Part shown: piece after piece, positions 52,041-64,000 of the stretch | Position numbering within the stretch: the first letter of the stretch is position 1 | Layout of the letters: the number at the start of each line of letters is the position of its first letter | Assembly (NCBI RefSeq): GCF_014651115.1 | Contig: NZ_BMWG01000016.1 | Coordinates: 104,397 to 168,396 of the forward strand | Source: Streptomyces inusitatus | GTDB taxonomy: Bacteria > Actinomycetota > Actinomycetes > Streptomycetales > Streptomycetaceae | Length of the DNA stretch: 64,000 nucleotides | Direction: 5' to 3' | Translations under genes and position numbers: made by a program | Notes under the pieces: generated by a model | What the model was told of the DNA's origin: nothing | Databases searched by the model: none | The model's input: only the letters and a program-made list of their open reading frames with translations

Positions 52041-52547
52041 TCAGGCTCCGGCCGGTGAGGCGGAGGAGGACGCCACCCGCCGGAAGGCCCCCTCGAAGAA
52101 GAGCAGGCCGTCGTGTTCCGGCCCCACCCTCGCGCTCAGCACATCGCCGATGAAGACGGTGTGATCGCCCGACTCCAGGGAGTCGGACAGCTCGCACTCC
52201 AGCCAGGCCAGGGCCCCGGGGATCAGCGGGGCCCCGGTGAGCGGACCCGGCTCCCAGTCGACCTCGCTGAACTGGGCGGGGCCGAGCGGCCGCCGCTTGT
52301 CGGCGAAATACCGCGCCAGCTCCGTGTGTTCGGCGCTGAGCAGCGAGACCCCGAAGCGCCGCTCCGCGGTGATCGCCGAGTGCATGACGGCGCTGTGCGC
52401 GACGCTGCACAGGACGGAGGGCGGCGCGAGGGAGACCGAACTGAACGCGTTGGCGGTCATTCCGTGAATGCTCTCGCCGCCGACGCTCAATACGATGACA
52501 CCGGTCGCGAACCGTGACATGGCCGCGCGCAGATCGGACGGATTCAT
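52041..52547 (-). CDS. Flavin reductase-like protein
   Basis: This 168-residue flavin reductase domain has MSRFATGVIVLS, GMTANAFSSVSLAPPSVLCSV and FGVSLLSAEHTELA, followed by GDHTVFIGDVL, the classic set for FMN/FAD reductases that feed two-component monooxygenases. ATG 52547 is chosen; GTG 52562 is possible. No partner FADH2-dependent monooxygenase is evident nearby; the BVMO uses its own NADPH. The partner may lie beyond the window. Confidence 0.85.
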   Translation of the reverse strand: MNPSDLRAAMSRFATGVIVLSVGGESIHGMTANAFSSVSLAPPSVLCSVAHSAVMHSAITAERRFGVSLLSAEHTELARYFADKRRPLGPAQFSEVDWEPGPLTGAPLIPGALAWLECELSDSLESGDHTVFIGDVLSARVGPEHDGLLFFEGAFRRVASSSASPAGA

Positions 52548-53035
52548 TTCTGTTCGTCCCACCGTTTCCTGGTCGTCTCCACCTGCCCGCCGAAATACCC
52601 GGAGGGCGGTGAAGTGCGGGTGCGGCCAATTCCCCGGAGCAATCCTCCAGGGCTGTGACGTGCTTGGCCGCGCGGCTCACGCTATAGCCGCGCGTCTCAC
52701 CTCCCGGTCACTGTCCGGTCGGCACCGAAAACACTCGGACGAATGCCCCAACGGACGCGGAACGGATGGTTACCGGGCCATTACCGTGCCACTGGCCCGC
52801 GGCGGTATTCTTCGCTTTCCGCGCGGCGGCCGGAGTCGGTCGAGCGCCCCGCCCGTCCCGGCCGCGTCGCCCCGTTCCGTCGAGCGGCCGGGCCCGTGCC
52901 GCCGTGCCGAGCGCGCTCACCCATGGAGGCCGACCGGTCGCGCTGAGTAGCGCGAGAGGGTCTACCTGGCGGTAACTTGACATTGTTGAGCCTGGTGTGA
53001 CGGGTCGACGGCAACCGCTCTCTACTGTCGGGATC
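52548..53035. promoter_or_regulatory. Divergent intergenic region before second SARP
   Basis: The 488-base gap includes TTGACA at 52977-52982, a good -35-like hexamer, in a patch that is AT-rich for this genome, without an obvious -10 at the right distance. I see no gene. Confidence 0.4.
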
Positions 53036-53935
53036 ATGACCCCGAGCACCCAGCCAGGCGCCCATCGCGCCGGATCAGGAGCGCGCACAGTGTGGTTCAA
53101 TCTCATGGGCCCTTTTGAGATCATCACCGACAGCGGCGAGACGCTCGCTCCGAAGGCTCCGAAGGTCTCCCAGATGCTCGCCGTGCTGGCGCTCCAGCCC
53201 CGGGAAACGGTGCCCATGAGCACGCTCATTCGCGAGCTGTGGGGGGAGAATCCGCCGAGCGGCGCCATGAGAACGCTCCAGACACACGTCTACCACGCCC
53301 GCCGGATGCTCGCCGACGCCCGGGTCACCCGCGCCGACCGCCGTCTTCTGACAACGATGGCACCCGGCTACCGCCTCGATGTCACCGACGACGAGGTCGA
53401 TGTACGCGTGTTTGAACGGCTGGTCAGGCAGGCGCAGTGCGAACTGGAGCAGGGCACCCTCGAATGCGCCGCCGATCTGCTGGAGCGCGCCCTGACGCTG
53501 TGGCGCGGACCGGTCCTGAGCAATGTGCCGATCGCCGATGTGCTCGCGGGCCGTATGGCGTATCTGGAGGAATTACGGCTCCACGCGCTCGAATTGCGGG
53601 TGGAGACCGAGATGCGGCTCGGCCGGCACCGCGAGTTCCTGCCCGAACTCCGTGTTCTGGTGCACGAACACCCGCTGCACGAGTGGTTCCACGGCCAGCT
53701 CATCTCGGCCCTGCACCTGTCGGGCCGCAGGGGCGAGGCGCTCCAGGCCTATCAGAACCTCTACTACATCCTGAAAAGGGAACTCGGCCTGGAGCCCTCG
53801 CCCGAACTCCGGCGGCTCCAGTCCCAGATACTCAATTCAACGACGGGAAAGCACCCCAGAAGGCTCCGCCGCCGCGATGCCGTCCAGCCCGACCACACAT
53901 TCACTCCGTTCTGGTTCGCCGCGGACGTCGGCTGA
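53036..53935 (+). CDS. Small SARP regulator (DnrI/RedD type), TTA codon
   Basis: The 299-residue activator has an OmpR-type winged helix (about 20-110; SQMLAVLALQPRETVPMSTLIRELWG, TLQTHVYHARRML) and a BTAD domain (to about 275; LKRELGLEPSPELRRLQ). Short SARPs of this type switch on single clusters by binding heptamer repeats in promoters. It sits directly before the polyketide synthase on the same strand and is probably its activator. Codon 180 (53573-53575) is TTA, suggesting bldA-dependent timing. ATG 53036 is chosen; GTG 52997 would add 13 residues. Confidence 0.87.
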   Translation: MTPSTQPGAHRAGSGARTVWFNLMGPFEIITDSGETLAPKAPKVSQMLAVLALQPRETVPMSTLIRELWGENPPSGAMRTLQTHVYHARRMLADARVTRADRRLLTTMAPGYRLDVTDDEVDVRVFERLVRQAQCELEQGTLECAADLLERALTLWRGPVLSNVPIADVLAGRMAYLEELRLHALELRVETEMRLGRHREFLPELRVLVHEHPLHEWFHGQLISALHLSGRRGEALQAYQNLYYILKRELGLEPSPELRRLQSQILNSTTGKHPRRLRRRDAVQPDHTFTPFWFAADVG

Positions 53936-54172
53936 AGCCGCCCGGCATCGGCCGACGTCCGTCGAGGAGTTCCGGTGGTGCGCACAACGGTAAATGTACG
54001 TCAAATGCGTCACCGTGCGGTCAATCACCGGCCCATCACCCGGTAATGAGGGGCTGTACCGGGTCCCGGATTCACCTGGTTACCGATAGATGACCGGAGG
54101 GCGGGAGCACGGAGTTTACGGTCGCCTTTCTGATGGGTTTTTGAGGTCAATCGGAAGGGCGACCCGGGCGCG

Positions 54173-64000
<9,828 letters not shown>

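Noticed and set aside
54000..54023. Repeated GTCA elements before the PKS as a SARP binding site
   Set aside because: Spacing is 9 and 11 bases and the flanks do not form clear heptamers, so the evidence is too weak.

Overview
The window is very GC-rich actinomycete DNA, most likely Streptomyces or a close relative. The supporting signs are near-universal G/C third positions, two SARP-type regulators, a modular type I polyketide synthase with a KSQ loading domain, DmdR/IdeR-type iron boxes, and rare TTA (bldA-dependent) leucine codons in regulators and exporters. I saw no rRNA, tRNA, CRISPR array or transposase. I do not recognise the whole locus as a named cluster.

Layout. (1) 0.1-2.1 kb: two housekeeping-like genes, a VOC/glyoxalase protein and a 3-mercaptopyruvate-type sulfurtransferase, ending in a strong terminator. 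(2) 2.1-10.4 kb: an iron-box-controlled locus that looks like a decayed salicylate-capped oxazoline/thiazoline (mycobactin/yersiniabactin-like) siderophore operon. Salicylate synthase, two NRPS proteins and an aryl-AMP ligase keep their overlapping start/stop codons, but each lacks large parts. A second iron box precedes an apparently intact siderophore-interacting flavoprotein, followed by a hydrolase and an SDR/DUF2867 protein. (3) 10.4-12.6 kb: an anti-sigma-like ATPase, a methyltransferase and a crotonase-fold protein.

(4) 12.8-24.2 kb is the most unusual part. It encodes discrete carrier-protein chemistry on amino acids. One arm has a class-II aaRS-like amino acid:[carrier protein] ligase, an AurF-type diiron N-oxygenase, an AcpS-type PPTase and a free carrier protein. 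The other arm resembles butirosin BtrJ/BtrK/BtrI: an ATP-grasp ligase, a type III PLP decarboxylase and a second carrier protein, with a second PPTase. A KAS III enzyme, a KAS-like protein lacking the catalytic Cys, an O-methyltransferase-like protein, a PNPOx-like flavoprotein and a glutamine amidotransferase/asparagine synthetase complete it. My inference is that two amino acids are loaded on separate carriers, one N-oxidised and one decarboxylated, then joined.

(5) 24.5-29.1 kb: ArsR, TetR and LuxR-type regulators, an MFS exporter and a type II thioesterase. (6) 29.5-42 kb: a TTA-containing XRE/TPR regulator and a second carboxyl-methyltransferase-like gene, then a leftward operon. That operon runs exporter, PhyH oxygenase, unknown protein, A-T-E-R NRPS (reductive release of a D-configured residue), class III aminotransferase, TauD-type dioxygenase and SDR. 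(7) 42.7-49.4 kb: a Baeyer-Villiger monooxygenase facing a leftward operon of FAD-SLDH-like subunit, GMC oxidoreductase, acetoacetate-decarboxylase-like protein and DUF427, then a DUF418 membrane protein. (8) 49.7-64 kb: two TTA-containing SARP regulators, a flavin reductase, and the start of a large type I PKS (KSQ-AT-ACP / KS-AT-DH-KR-ACP / KS...) that runs off the window. The 12.8-64 kb stretch can be read as one hybrid cluster or as two or three adjacent ones; the sequence alone does not decide this.
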